NCBI GenBank assembly: GCA_907164885.2 | Contig: OU015503.1 | Coordinates: 128,946,118-129,010,117, forward strand | Length of the DNA stretch: 64,000 bases | Reading direction: 5' to 3' | Source of the DNA: Dolomedes plantarius | Taxonomy: Eukaryota > Arthropoda > Arachnida > Araneae > Dolomedidae | Shown: positions 37,000 through 48,204 of the stretch, in pieces | How positions within the stretch are numbered: position 1 is the first letter of the stretch | Layout: each line of letters begins with the position of its first letter | The notes under the pieces: generated by a model | The model's input: the letters and a program-made list of their open reading frames with translations, nothing else | What the model was told of the DNA's origin: nothing | Databases searched by the model: none | Position numbers and translations under genes: made by a program

Positions 37000-37774
37000 G
37001 GGCCTGTTCATACAGGAATCCGGTAGCGGAGCGTTAAACAAAAGATGGGACGAAAATAAACCAATCATAGGCGTTAAAAATTTCGTGGCTTATCGTTTGG
37101 AGGTTTGTCATTGGTTAAATATACAGTCGAACCTCCGAAGTGGCAAATTGCGCGAAAAAAATTCGATATATAGAATTGAGCTTAGTCTTATCATAATTCC
37201 CCCGAAAACATTAAAATTAAAGCTAATTTTCGTATACGAAACTCCATTTCTAATTTATATGCGAATCCCATTAAATGAAAGTTAATAACTAAAAAAATGA
37301 ATTAATATGAAAGATTTATTGATTACTACATACCTTTAAAAAAACAATAATGCAGACAGTGGTTACAATGATCACAGTTACATTCTTTAGAAAAAAAAAA
37401 AAAACTACGAATATCTTGCTGAACAGTTAGTTTTGCGGAAAGTTCAAAGAAATGTTCGTATTTATTCAGTCACTAAAAACTTCATCAGGGACATTTTCCG
37501 CGAATTGAAGTCCACGACGTATTGTTTCAAATGCCAAAAATTGGGAGATTTTATTCTAAAGTGGAATAAAATCTCCCAATTTGTCTTGAAAAAAATTTCG
37601 ATATATAGAGATTTTTTCGATATATAGAAACAATTTTTCTATGTAATGAACATGGAGATTTGCTAAGAGTTCGATATATAGAACATTTCGATATGGGGAA
37701 GTTCGATATATGGAGGTTCGACTGTATTTGAATACTTTAACGCTCCGCTACCGGACTCCTGAGTGAACAGGCCC
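37000..37774. mobile_element. PIF/Harbinger-type MITE split by an M1 MITE
   Basis: The ends GGGCCTGTTCATACAGG and CTGAGTGAACAGGCCC are flanked by CTA and TTA. Bases 37124-37724 are a later insertion. Confidence 0.82.
37124..37724. mobile_element. M1 MITE (Tigger-like TIR), complete
   Basis: CAGTCGAACCTCCGAAG at the left and TATGGAGGTTCGACTG at the right, flanked by TA. The interior repeats the motif TTCGATATATAGA several times. Other copies: 55271-55796, 59278-59823 and the fragment at 13262-13399. Confidence 0.86.
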
Positions 37775-38177
37775 TTAACGAAAGCGATAACACTCCTAGA
37801 TGTGAAGAATTCCGCGTGACGCATCGACGTTTTTTAACATCTTGACGACGTATTATACAAATCTTACCGCTGTCCCTCGACGAAAGGTTCTTGTTTTTTA
37901 GAAAAATACGCACTTCACTAAATATGACCAAAATATTATTTTTAAAAAAAAGTTACATTCATTGGTGAGAACTTGTTGAAAACACGTGTTTTGCCGAAAT
38001 AAAGTACAAAATGTTCATGTTCTTTTTTAATGAAAATTCTGTTGAAAAGTATTGTTTCAAATCCGAAACTATGAGTGGATACTTTTAGTTAGTGAAATTT
38101 CAAACTCAGAAATGAATGTGCCAGTTACCGCTCATTAAATGACAGGACTTTATATAAAAACATAACTTCAGTACACT

Positions 38178-38614
38178 TTTTTCCTTGTTTTCATTAACTC
38201 GTTTTCTTGTTTGCTTGCGTGTGCGTTTGTCTAGTACAAATCTTGCAATCGATTTTTAACTAACTTCCCGACTAGCTAGACATTTGAAACTTTTAGAATA
38301 GCTGGGAACACGATGACAATGCATTCTTTTGATACTTTTAGCCATCTTTAAGCAGAATTGAAATTCATTTTCGGTTAATTTTGTTTTGTAGAATGGTGCA
38401 ACCATCTATCGGCCGGACGGGAACGAAAAATTAAACGCGAGTTAACTTCCAATTAACTTCATTTTCTTTCAAGTGGATGGGATAATTCAACCAAAAAATT
38501 TTTAAAAAGTATTTATTAATACATAGAATTGTAAAGTTTATATGATTCGACAGAAAATTTAAAAACATGGTATATAAAAAGTTATATTTATCTTGTAATT
38601 ATTACAATTTGCAG
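38178..38614 (-). repeat. R1 dispersed repeat, copy 7
   Basis: Full-length minus-strand copy of the same subfamily as copies 2 and 3. Confidence 0.82.
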
Positions 38615-40228
38615 AAACGTAGACAAATATGAACACTGAATCTTCACTGGGCGCTAAACAATCCGAGCACCTAAATAAAACTTGGTTGACAAGGAGGAAT
38701 TTCAAATGTAAAAATTAGTTTATACAATAATTATTTACACAAAATATAGCATATGACCTTATAAATTCACCTCCTTCTAAGGTCCTGGTCTTGTCATCCG
38801 CGTCCTATAAAAATCACTTCTGAAAAACTCAACCAACACGCACCAACTTATCTTTAGAACCGATCTTCCATTCCCGGTTCTTAATCTATCTAGCAACCGT
38901 CCAACCAAACCACCTCCCAGCTATAGACCCAAGAGCAGGATTCATCATTTACTCCATGGTAGACGCTGAACGTGCAAAACAATCGTTTTCGTTTATCGTA
39001 GATTTCAAAAGCATCGCGTGTTGGCGACAACACGCCAAGTTGGCCCTAAACCCGTAACAGTATTACTATTCAGATGCAATTATCAAACGGATCAAGTGTC
39101 GATAAACACTTTTTATTGCGAGAAAAAATGCGCATGCGTTGACTGAACCAGATCACGTGCATTAACGATTGAATTGGACATTCATTTATGTCTCTGGTCC
39201 ACAAGCGCTGGTTGTACAGAGGCAGCGAGGTTTCCTTAAAGATCTTCTTCTTCTTTTTGTCGTCTGTACAACGCTGAGTGCTCAATCTTAAACAGAAGTG
39301 GTATGTTGAACTGAGCGGCAAACGCTACGTGCAGTACGCCCTCCACCGAAATGATGCACAGTCCATACGACTCATGTTCCCTAACAGCATTTGTTTACCC
39401 TTACGTGGGATGGAATCAACTCGAAGAAAGCGATCGCATTCTCATCTTCCTTCCTCAATGGGTGTGGGTTTTCGCAATCCACTCCCGGTTGAAGCGAAGC
39501 GGGTAAATTTGTGAAGCTAGATTTCGGTGGCAGTCTCTCAGCCGGATGGGGGTCAAGTTCCATTCGCAGACCGGAAAGTCCCTCTATGATGTCCGAGCGG
39601 GTGGGAGAAGGTAAGAGCCCACCAGATATCCGTCTTCATTGTTGTGGCGGCCTCTTGACCGGCACCTTAGTCTGGTGTACTGGAAACTGGAAGTTTCTCG
39701 ATTACGGCTTTCCTAAGGTCTCAGTACCTTATGTGAATAAATGGGAAAACCAACGTAAATAAAGCACAAATAGCTGCTTATTTGCTTATTAAATTATTTT
39801 GCATACGGCCGTTTCGAGATTCTTCATCAGTGCAACGAACTTAGTGGCAGCTCAAGACTAAGCGAACAGATCAGTGCACACGCACTTAAATAACCCGCGC
39901 GTGCAAAGACACGAAGCAGCGGAGAGGCCGAAAGAGGGCAAGCAGCGCCATCTAGTGGCAAAAAGAGGGGAAAAAATTGAAGAAACAAGCCAACACAGCT
40001 AAATAAACCCTTTCCACAATTGAGGAAAAACAGGGTTGCTTCACAAATCATTAACCAAAGAACCCGAATTTTACTACCTTATGTGGTTTGTATGTGGATA
40101 GCAAAATGTCTTTACATCAGAGGCGCAGTCAGAATAATTTTTAGGGGGGGGGGGGGCGCCTCGTTTCTAAATAATTAAATAATTTACTTAGTAGTGACAA
40201 TTTTAACCAATTTTTAGGTTACTAGGGG
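38615..40228. other. No gene assigned
   Basis: Open frames at 39278-39514 and 39511-39762 have no recognisable motif. A short block at 39570-39611 has AG and GT borders but is too small to trust. Bases 39800-40050 include GCCGTTTCGAGATTCTTCAT, a style seen in retroelement tails. The right part has long G and C runs. Confidence 0.35.
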
Positions 40229-40420
40229 CAGTGGCGCACCCAGTGGGAGCCAGGGGGCCCTGACCCCCCCCCAAAGAAATAGAAATTGCATTATGAATAT
40301 TGATTTTGCATTATAAATATCTTTATCCCTCTATCTCGCCCCCCCCCTTGCTTTATAAATATTTTTATCCGTTCATCTCCCCCCCCCCCCCCCAAGAAAA
40401 AAATCCTGGGTGCGCCACTG
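40229..40420. mobile_element. hAT MITE, 192 bp
   Basis: CAGTGGCGCACCCAG at the left and CTGGGTGCGCCACTG at the right are perfect TIRs. The 8-bp flanks ACTAGGGG and CCTAGGGG match in seven positions. Confidence 0.86.
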
Positions 40421-40586
40421 CCTAGGGGAGGAGGGGGATAATCGGGCACCCGTTATTGCGCCACTGGATTCCATTCACTGTCGGAGTCATCTCATATCCG
40501 TGTCGCCACCCCAAGTCGCTCAAGGCCGTTACTATTCCCACTGATTGTGGGAATAGCGCAGTGGCTAACCCCACAACCTACGTAAG

Positions 40587-40634
40587 ATCTATGATGCTGC
40601 TATCTATATCCAGAAATTTGAACGATTTGTATAC

Positions 40635-40687
<53 letters not shown>

Positions 40688-40798
40688 CACATACATACAT
40701 ACATATATATGTATATTTATATATATAATATATATATACGTATATATTACATTATACAAATCATTCAAATTTCTGGATATAGATAGCAGCATCATAGA
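40587..40798. repeat. 44-bp inverted repeat around a microsatellite
   Basis: TCTATGATGCTGCTATCTAT and the rest of the arm (to ~40632) return inverted at ~40754-40797 with one mismatch. The loop is a TA/TG/CA microsatellite. Confidence 0.85.
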
Positions 40799-41450
40799 TG
40801 TTGGCAAAAGGTGGTGGGGATAGCAACTGCGGTCGCTCAATCGCTATTCACAATACGACGAGTCTACCGAAGTCTACGAGCGACGCACTGACGCGAATGC
40901 ATCCCTGAATTCAGTTTAGCCCAATGTTGCGTCGAAATGGGATACACGGCTGCGTTTAAAAGAAATAAAACTGCGTTATTAAGATACCATTCGTGTCGAA
41001 AATCACACATTCAGAATGGTGTGATATAAATATATATATATATGTATAAATATTTCGCTTTGGCGAAATAACTCAACTTTGAAAATCAATTAAAAAAAGT
41101 CATGCTTTCATGTTTATTATTTACGCTTCCGTCTTATCCAGCTGTTGCCTGCTATTCACTTATACGAAACGGAGTGAAAAGTGACGAAAACAAAGCCACC
41201 CGAGACAAAGAAAGTATTGTCTGCCCCCAAAGATGATACGCCAACTGGAGCATGAATGGGTAAACGCTGAAAACAAATCCCGTATTACCCAAATCCTCGT
41301 CTCAACGGCGACACCGGGGAGAAACTCATAGATGGCGGCCGGGGAAAAAGGCACAACAACACTGGTCTTTAATCGGTTCAGAATAAAAAAGGGACGTTTT
41401 CAGGGGTGGCCGGCTACAGAAGTTTCACTGTGTGTGTATGTATATATATA
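40799..41450. other. No gene recognised
   Basis: Mixed sequence. Bases ~41405-41430 (GGCCGGCTACAGAAGTTTCA) resemble one end of the CAGTGAAACTTC MITE. Confidence 0.35.
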
Positions 41451-41989
<539 letters not shown>

Positions 41990-41990
<1 letters not shown>

Positions 41991-42498
41991 CGATAAGCGC
42001 TATTAACAGACCGGAAGAAGCGTCCGTTTTTGGCTTCTCTCCCCGCCGATAGATGGCGGCAGTTGTACCAAATCCCATTCTCGGTTATTCACAGTCGTTT
42101 AAAGTTTATTTTAATTTCTCCAGGCTTTTCTCATCGTCGAGGTATTTTTTCATTCTCGCTTCTCGGGGTAACTGTTTTTCCCCGCACTTGTTTTTCTGAT
42201 CCATGCAGATACCGCGTGTTTTCGGCAGTCTCTTGGCATCCTTTATTTTCGAAATCCATGTATAAGTTCCGATTATCTTCACCGTTCGAGGTTTAAAGCT
42301 AGAACTTACATACGGTGCAATGAAATTTTGCGATAGTGTTTGACATGTGACTCATTTTGCTTTGACCTAAAAGCTAAACTCTACGTGTTCATTCTGCATG
42401 CACTTGCACTTACAAAAAAAAAAATCATTAAAAAGAAGAATCGGTCTTTTTTCCCTCTCTGGGTATATTTCAATGATTTTACTTCGGAACAGGTATAA
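41990..42498. other. No gene recognised
   Basis: A stretch GCCGATAGATGGCGGCAG near 42045 resembles GGTAGATGGCGGCACC near 30720, a hint of an old repeat. Confidence 0.35.
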
Positions 42499-43442
42499 GT
42501 TGCGCAGTTCACATTGCAGTCCGTTGGCGTAGCGTTAAACAGGCCCTGATTTTCCAGTAGGCCCGGGGACCCCGAATGTTGGGGCCCCCCAAAAAAATTT
42601 TATTTTAAAAGAAAAAAATTCCCAATTCAAATTTTTTTTTTTTTAAATTTTACCTTTTTTAATAGAAGTTTCTTTTAATATATCCTTTCAAATTTGATTG
42701 ATTGGATCATCATATGTACAGTTATGGTTACGTTGGAACACGGCAAAATAGAAATTAGTTTTGAAGCTGACGGTAGAATTGATGGTTTAAGAGGCTTAAG
42801 AATTTTTTATGTTTTAGCACCTAATTAATAAATTAATTAACAAATTAAGGAATTAAAATTGTTGCCACTGAAATAGTTTTAAAAAAAAAGGATTTGTTTT
42901 TAAGAATTAAAATTTTTAAGATACAGGTCGTCGCTTTTTGCGCGGAGGTTGTTCTTATATAAACGCCGTTTAAGCTGACGCTGTGGTCGGCAGAACATCT
43001 CGAATATGTACAGTTATATGTATAGTTGTATGTTATAGTGTGTATAAGGGATTAATAAGTTTTTCTGGTTGCATTGTATTGGTGTTTTAACGATGAAGTT
43101 AATATGTTGTATTGCTTTTGTTATTGATAATGTTCTAGACTTCTACGCTTCCAATAGCCAATTCTTGGTAAAATGGTACTTTCGTAATGATTCGATTTTT
43201 TTTTTTTTTTTTGTCTGTCAATTTTGGAAATTTTACGCCCACATTAGTGATAGGGGGGGCCCCATCCCGAGTTGTGCCTACAGTCAAGAATTTTCTAAAT
43301 CGAACCCTGGCGTTAAAGTATATTTAACCAATGGCAAACCTCCAAACGATTAGCAACGAAATTTTTAACGCCTGTGATTGGTTTATTTCTGTCTCGGCAC
43401 TTTTACGCTTACGCTAAGGGAATGCAATGTGTGAACAGGCAT
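42499..43442. mobile_element. Decayed Harbinger-type MITE split by a hAT element
   Basis: The left part (GTTCACATTGCAGTCCGTTG) and right part (GATTGGTTTATTTCTGTC to GTGTGAACAGGC) match the 29389-29574 family with many changes. Confidence 0.65.
42540..43319 (+). mobile_element. hAT non-autonomous element, 780 bp
   Basis: It starts CAGGCCCTGATTTTCCAG and ends TTTTCTAAATCGAACCCTG. A perfect 8-bp duplication, GCGTTAAA, flanks it (42532-42539 and 43320-43327). A shorter inverted relative is at 60256-60701. No transposase. Confidence 0.88.
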
Positions 43443-43488
43443 TCCCTCTATTTTAAAATTTTATGAAATTTTTACCCAAATGATATTT

Positions 43489-43640
43489 ACCCAACTTCAT
43501 TTTCTTTCGAGTGGATGGAATAATTCATCAAACATCTTTTTAAAAGTATATATTAATACATAGAATTGTCAAGTTTATAGGATTCAACAGAAAATTTAAA
43601 AACATGGTATATGAAAAGTTCTTTTTATCTTGTAATTATT
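43489..43640 (-). repeat. R1 dispersed repeat, copy 8 (5' part)
   Basis: Minus-strand fragment from TTACAAGATAAAAAGAAC to about GAAAATGAAGTT. The 3' two thirds are lost. Confidence 0.75.
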
Positions 43641-44050
43641 ATCTGCAAGTCTGCTTCTTTCCTTATACTTAATGTGTTGTATGACGGAAAAGGTGGTTTT
43701 GTATGAATAAGTGTTGCCGAATATGGAACAAATTTTAAACCAAACTGATATAAAAGGGGATACTTCTCAAATGGAAAAAGTTTCCAAACATCTTTCCTCT
43801 CTCTGTAAAATTTGAATCCGTCCGCAATTCTTGTAATACAGAACGAGTTGCAGAGACGGTTCTTCAATATTCATTGCTGAAGGACTTTAAAATAAATCGG
43901 CTTGAGATCTCACTGTCCACAGTCATCAAATCTTCTGGTAAACTCGAACATTATAATGTCCATGTCGAGCACGGAGGTACTGAATTGGCAATATTCTATT
44001 TTTACCCTTAAGGACTTACCACGCGCAAAGTTGTCAAATCGTTTTGTGTT

Positions 44051-45413
44051 ATGAAATGTTTCAATCTAAGTGAAGAAATACGCACTCTGCCACACGAGTC
44101 AGCGTTTGATATTGGCAAGAAAATTCCTTTGAGCAATAATACGGTGCTAAGAACTGGTGAAATGGCTCAAAATGTTGTAGACTCATGGGGCGAGGATTTA
44201 AAAACATTCCAGTTCTCTACACAGCTTGATGAGTCCACTTTTCTATGAAATTAGGTCTTACTTTTAGCACACATGTGATTCATAAAAGAAGAAATTCATA
44301 AATAATTGCCAATTATTGTTATTCGCTAAAAATTTGCAAACTGATACTAAAGGAGAATCGATACTTCATGCATTGGAATAGTTTTTCAAAGGAGAAGAAA
44401 TATCAGTTGCTACGAATGGTGTTCCAGCCATGCTAGGATACTACAGGGAGGGAGTTCTTTTTGCATATTTAAAAAAAAGGCGGTTCCGAATGCATTCGTT
44501 GAACACTGCGTCATTCATCGTCAGCATTTAATTGCCAAAAATCTGAGTGAACATTCACGTAGGTCATTAGAGCATGTTTTTTAAGCAGTTCCTTGGATCC
44601 CAGATTATATGGTCAACTTCGTATTGAAAACGATGAAGAATTCAATCGCTTGCTGCTTCATACAGAAGTTTATTGGCTATCAAAAGGTGCCTGTTAGGAT
44701 CTGTCTTATAAACTCCATGACTCAGTGCTAGAGTTCTTAGAAAACAAGGATGATGCTTTACGAGCCAACTTAACCGATTCCAAATATGACGTAGCTTATT
44801 TGATAGACTTGTTTAATAAATTTAATGAAACAAATCAAAGACTCAAAGTCGAAGAGCTGAATTTAATCAAAACTAAAACTGTTATTTCCTCGTTTGTGGC
44901 AAAACTTCTTCTGTGCAAAAGAAATTTAGGACGAAAGGAATTAAGCCAGTTTCAAAATGTGTCAGCAATAGTAAACATCACGAAGACTTGATTATATATT
45001 GTCAGCACTTGTAAGCTCTCCATTCTGACTTCAATCAACGATTTGAAGACATTCTCTATAGGAACATACTCGATTTGGTTCTGGACACTTTTTCAAGAAC
45101 AAACGCAGAAGAATCTCCAAAAGTATAAAGGAGAACTGATAGACAAATGAGGAATTGAAATTCAAACGCAGCAAACGACAGTTCTGGTTGCAAAAACGTA
45201 CCGACACTTCGCCCTGGAATATGGGCTCTTGTACAAAAGTTTTTAAGCTGCATTTCCTTCATCGCATTTAGTGTTTCAGTGCGATCACAAATCTGTGCAG
45301 AAACAGGACTATAAACAGAAACCGACTGCAAATACCTGATCGCGGTGACCTTGACAAAAATAGAGCCGAACATTAATAAATTGATAGCAGAGTATCAAGT
45401 TCATCCTTCTCAT
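44051..45413 (+). pseudogene. hAT transposase pseudogene, ZBED5/FAM200-like
   Basis: The remains read in order: SNNTVLRTGEMAQNVVDSWG, FQFSTQLDESTF, VAYLIDLFNKFNETNQRLK, FVAKLLLCKRNLGRKELSQF, and near the end RLQIPDRGDL. This is the order of the RNase H-like and dimerisation regions of hAT transposases related to the domesticated proteins ZBED5 and FAM200. At least five frameshifts or stops separate the pieces, and the N-terminal BED zinc finger is missing. No flanking 8-bp duplication was found. Confidence 0.82.
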
Positions 45414-45533
45414 TAGGATTAGTTTGAATGTTATTTGTAATTTTTATTCTAATATTATCCTTCGTTATCTTATTTTTATGTATGTAATGCAAATATTATT
45501 ATGGTTGATTTTAATAAATGATTTTATAGTATA

Positions 45534-45982
45534 CTAGCATTATTGCCCGGCATTGCCCGGGTAGATATATAGATATAAAATGTTTCATGCATTCCATCAA
45601 AGAAATACTGGGCTGCACCCCCGCTCTTCATGTTCATCTGGCCAGTTGTGTTTATTTGGGGGAGCCAGGGCCAAAGGTCATTCCCAACCCTCTTCCTCCC
45701 GCGTATTGGAATTTGACCCCCCCCCCTCACCCCCCAAACCATCTCTCTTAACGCAGCTGGTTGTGGTGAAGGGGCTCCACAGGTGGTCGCGCACCTCTTA
45801 GAGGCACAAAAATCATTAAAAAATTAATTTAAAAAAACTAATTGAGCCCCAAATTTCGTTTTTCCTGATTTGAGTTTCTCGGGTCCTAAGCATTAACCGT
45901 GCCGAATTTGGTCCCGGTGGGTGAAACAGTCTATGATTCTATAGCGGACAAACAAACAGACGAGCTCTTTTATATATATAGA
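45534..45982 (-). mobile_element. Helitron family H2, copy 1
   Basis: On the minus strand it starts TCTATATATATAAAAGAGCT at 45982. It ends with a five-base-pair hairpin (CCCGGGCAATGCCGGG, one mismatch) and ATAATGCTAG at 45534, followed by T. Non-coding. Confidence 0.88.
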
Positions 45983-46490
45983 CTAGCATTATTGCCCGGC
46001 GTTGCCCGGGTATATATATAGATATAAAATATTTCATGCATTCCATCAAAAAAATAATGGGCTGCTACTCCCGCTCTTCATGTTCATCTGGCCAGACAGA
46101 ATGCGCTTAGCACGTTTCTACTGAAATCATATACAAACAATAAGAAAAAAAGAAACTTTGAGCCTGCGGACCTTCGTCTGATTTTAAGGTCATTCCCAAC
46201 CCTCTTTCTCCCGCACATTGGAATTCCCCCCCCCCCCATCATTCTCAAACCACCCCTCTTAACGCAGCTGGTCGAGGGAAAACCACAGGGGGTAGACGCA
46301 CCTTTATCGGGCACAAAAAACATTAAAAAATTAATTTTAAAAAAACTATTTGAGCCCCAAATTTCGTTTTTCCTGATTTAAGTTTCTCGGGTCCAAAACA
46401 TTAACTGTGCCGAATTTGGTCCCGGTGGGTGAAACAGTCTATGATTCTATAGCGGACAAACAAACAGACAAGCTCTTTTATATATATAGA
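45983..46490 (-). mobile_element. Helitron H2, copy 2, abutting copy 1
   Basis: It starts A|TCTATATATA at 46490 and ends CTAG (45986-45983) directly before the TC of copy 1, so it sits exactly at that copy's 5' A|T edge. Hairpin CCCGGGCAACGCCGGG. Confidence 0.9.
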
Positions 46491-46513
46491 TATACATACA
46501 TACATATACATAC

Positions 46514-46604
<91 letters not shown>
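46491..46604. repeat. (TACA)n/(TA)n microsatellite
   Basis: It lies between the 5' end of a Helitron and a TA-flanked MITE. Confidence 0.95.
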
Positions 46605-46607
<3 letters not shown>

Positions 46608-47067
46608 TAGAGTCTCGACAATCCGAAATGATTGGGACCAGACCCTTTTCAGATTAACGAATTTTTCGGATTAAGCGAAATCCTTCTTAAAATATACATA
46701 ATAACGTGTGATTACATAAATATTACATATTTGGTGTGATGACACAGCTTATTTTATGAAGTCTGTCTCTGGACGCAATGGGTGATACGCTGCCTAGTAC
46801 AGTACAGTACAGTCTAAGATTTTTTCACGATCAGCAGATTTACCTACCCTCATTCGATGTAGCGCTGCGTAATTTGGCTTCAACGGGAGGGGTATTCTCA
46901 TCTTGGGCGGAAAAAAATGTAACACATTTTTTCAAGCCAATCAAGTTCAGTAATAATTACTTCAGTACATTGTTTAACTTTGAATTTTCAGAAATGTACT
47001 TTAAGTATCACTGTGGTTTTATTGTGTTCTTTTTCACTTTTGGTTTCAGATTAAGCGGACTCTACTG
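46605..47067. mobile_element. Tigger/pogo-type MITE (CAGTAGAGTCTCG)
   Basis: CAGTAGAGTCTCGACAATCC at the left and GGACTCTACTG at the right, with subterminal GGATTAAGCG repeats and TA flanks. Non-coding interior. Confidence 0.82.
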
Positions 47068-47218
47068 TATCACTCTGGTTGATTTCAATAAATAATTTTA
47101 TAGTTTTAAGCTTCAAGGCGTCTCATTTACAACATCTTTCTCTTTTATGTTCAAGGACGTGGGTAGAAATAGGGTCCCATAAAAGGACGCACACGTGTCA
47201 GTGCATCGATGTTTGCTC

Positions 47219-47341
47219 ACTTATAAAGGTAAATTACTTATAAAAATAAATTCCCTTATAAAGGTAAATTACTTATAAAGGTAAATTCCCTTATAAAGGT
47301 AAATTCACTTATAAAGGTTAATTCACTTATAAAGGTAAATA
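47219..47341. repeat. 16-20-bp tandem repeat, seven units
   Basis: The unit ACTTATAAAGGTAAATTC is repeated with small variants. Confidence 0.9.
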
Positions 47342-47746
47342 GGAGGCGGGGAGGGGGCGGTAGGCTCACTAAGTTTGGGCACTGATACTGTTATTGGAAC
47401 AAAACCGCCTTCGATTTCGTCACGATGCCGACCGAATGCGTGTCCCGTTTCGACCCATCCCCCCCGTCTCTCGAACAGCTCCGGGAATTGAAATCGAAAG
47501 ACGTGGAGGGACGCGTACGTGTTTAAAAAGCGTTTACTCCACGCTCGACCGAGCAGATCCAATGGGGCGGAAATGAGAACAGCAAAATGACAGCCTGCTT
47601 TCATTTTCAGGAATGGAATGCAACTAACCTTCTATCAGTACGATCACAAGAACCTCGAACAGTCAAAACGTTCAGTGGCTTGTAACATTCTAACCACAAA
47701 AACTCAAAAACTTTGCTTCTCAAAGAATTGGTTTTATATATATATA
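47342..47746. other. GC-rich stretch, no gene assigned
   Basis: A 93-codon minus-strand frame (47604-47323) lacks a recognisable family and splice support. Composition is GC-rich around 47345-47560. Confidence 0.35.
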
Positions 47747-48060
47747 CAGTAGAACCCCGTTATAACGAACTTCAAGGGACCAAAGGTTTTGTTCGCTTTA
47801 TCCGGTGGTTCGCTATATCCGGACCGTTAAGAAAAATGCTAGAGTTTCCAAAATGTATAACTCATTCGTTGTTATGTGTATTTAAATAATGATGCATTAA
47901 AAAATTGATAAAATCTATTAAAATGATCATTAATGAATTAAATTGACTAAAATCGATCACATTAAACTGACACAATACTAATTAAATTACGTACAATAGG
48001 AAAACGGCGGGACCAAAATTTTCGTTCGTTATATGCCGGGTTCGATATAACGACGTTCGA

Positions 48061-48063
<3 letters not shown>
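47747..48063. mobile_element. Tigger MITE related to 35917-36825
   Basis: CAGTAGAACCCCGTTATAAC at the left and ATAACGACGTTCGACTG at the right, TA flanks. A shortened version of the element at 35917 lacking all coding sequence. Confidence 0.86.
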
Positions 48064-48142
<79 letters not shown>

Positions 48143-48148
48143 TGAATG

Positions 48149-48203
<55 letters not shown>
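48064..48203. repeat. (TA)n microsatellite
   Basis: It fills the gap between two TA-targeting elements. Confidence 0.95.

Positions 48204-48204
<1 letters not shown>

Noticed and set aside
39570..39611. Short plus-strand exon with good AG and GT borders
   Set aside because: Only ~41 bases, no partner exon and no conserved motif; chance splice-like sites are frequent.
47219..47341. CRISPR-like array
   Set aside because: The repeats are contiguous without unique spacers, and the genome is eukaryotic; it is a minisatellite.
47323..47604. 93-codon minus-strand frame
   Set aside because: Follows from GC-rich composition; no domain or splice context.
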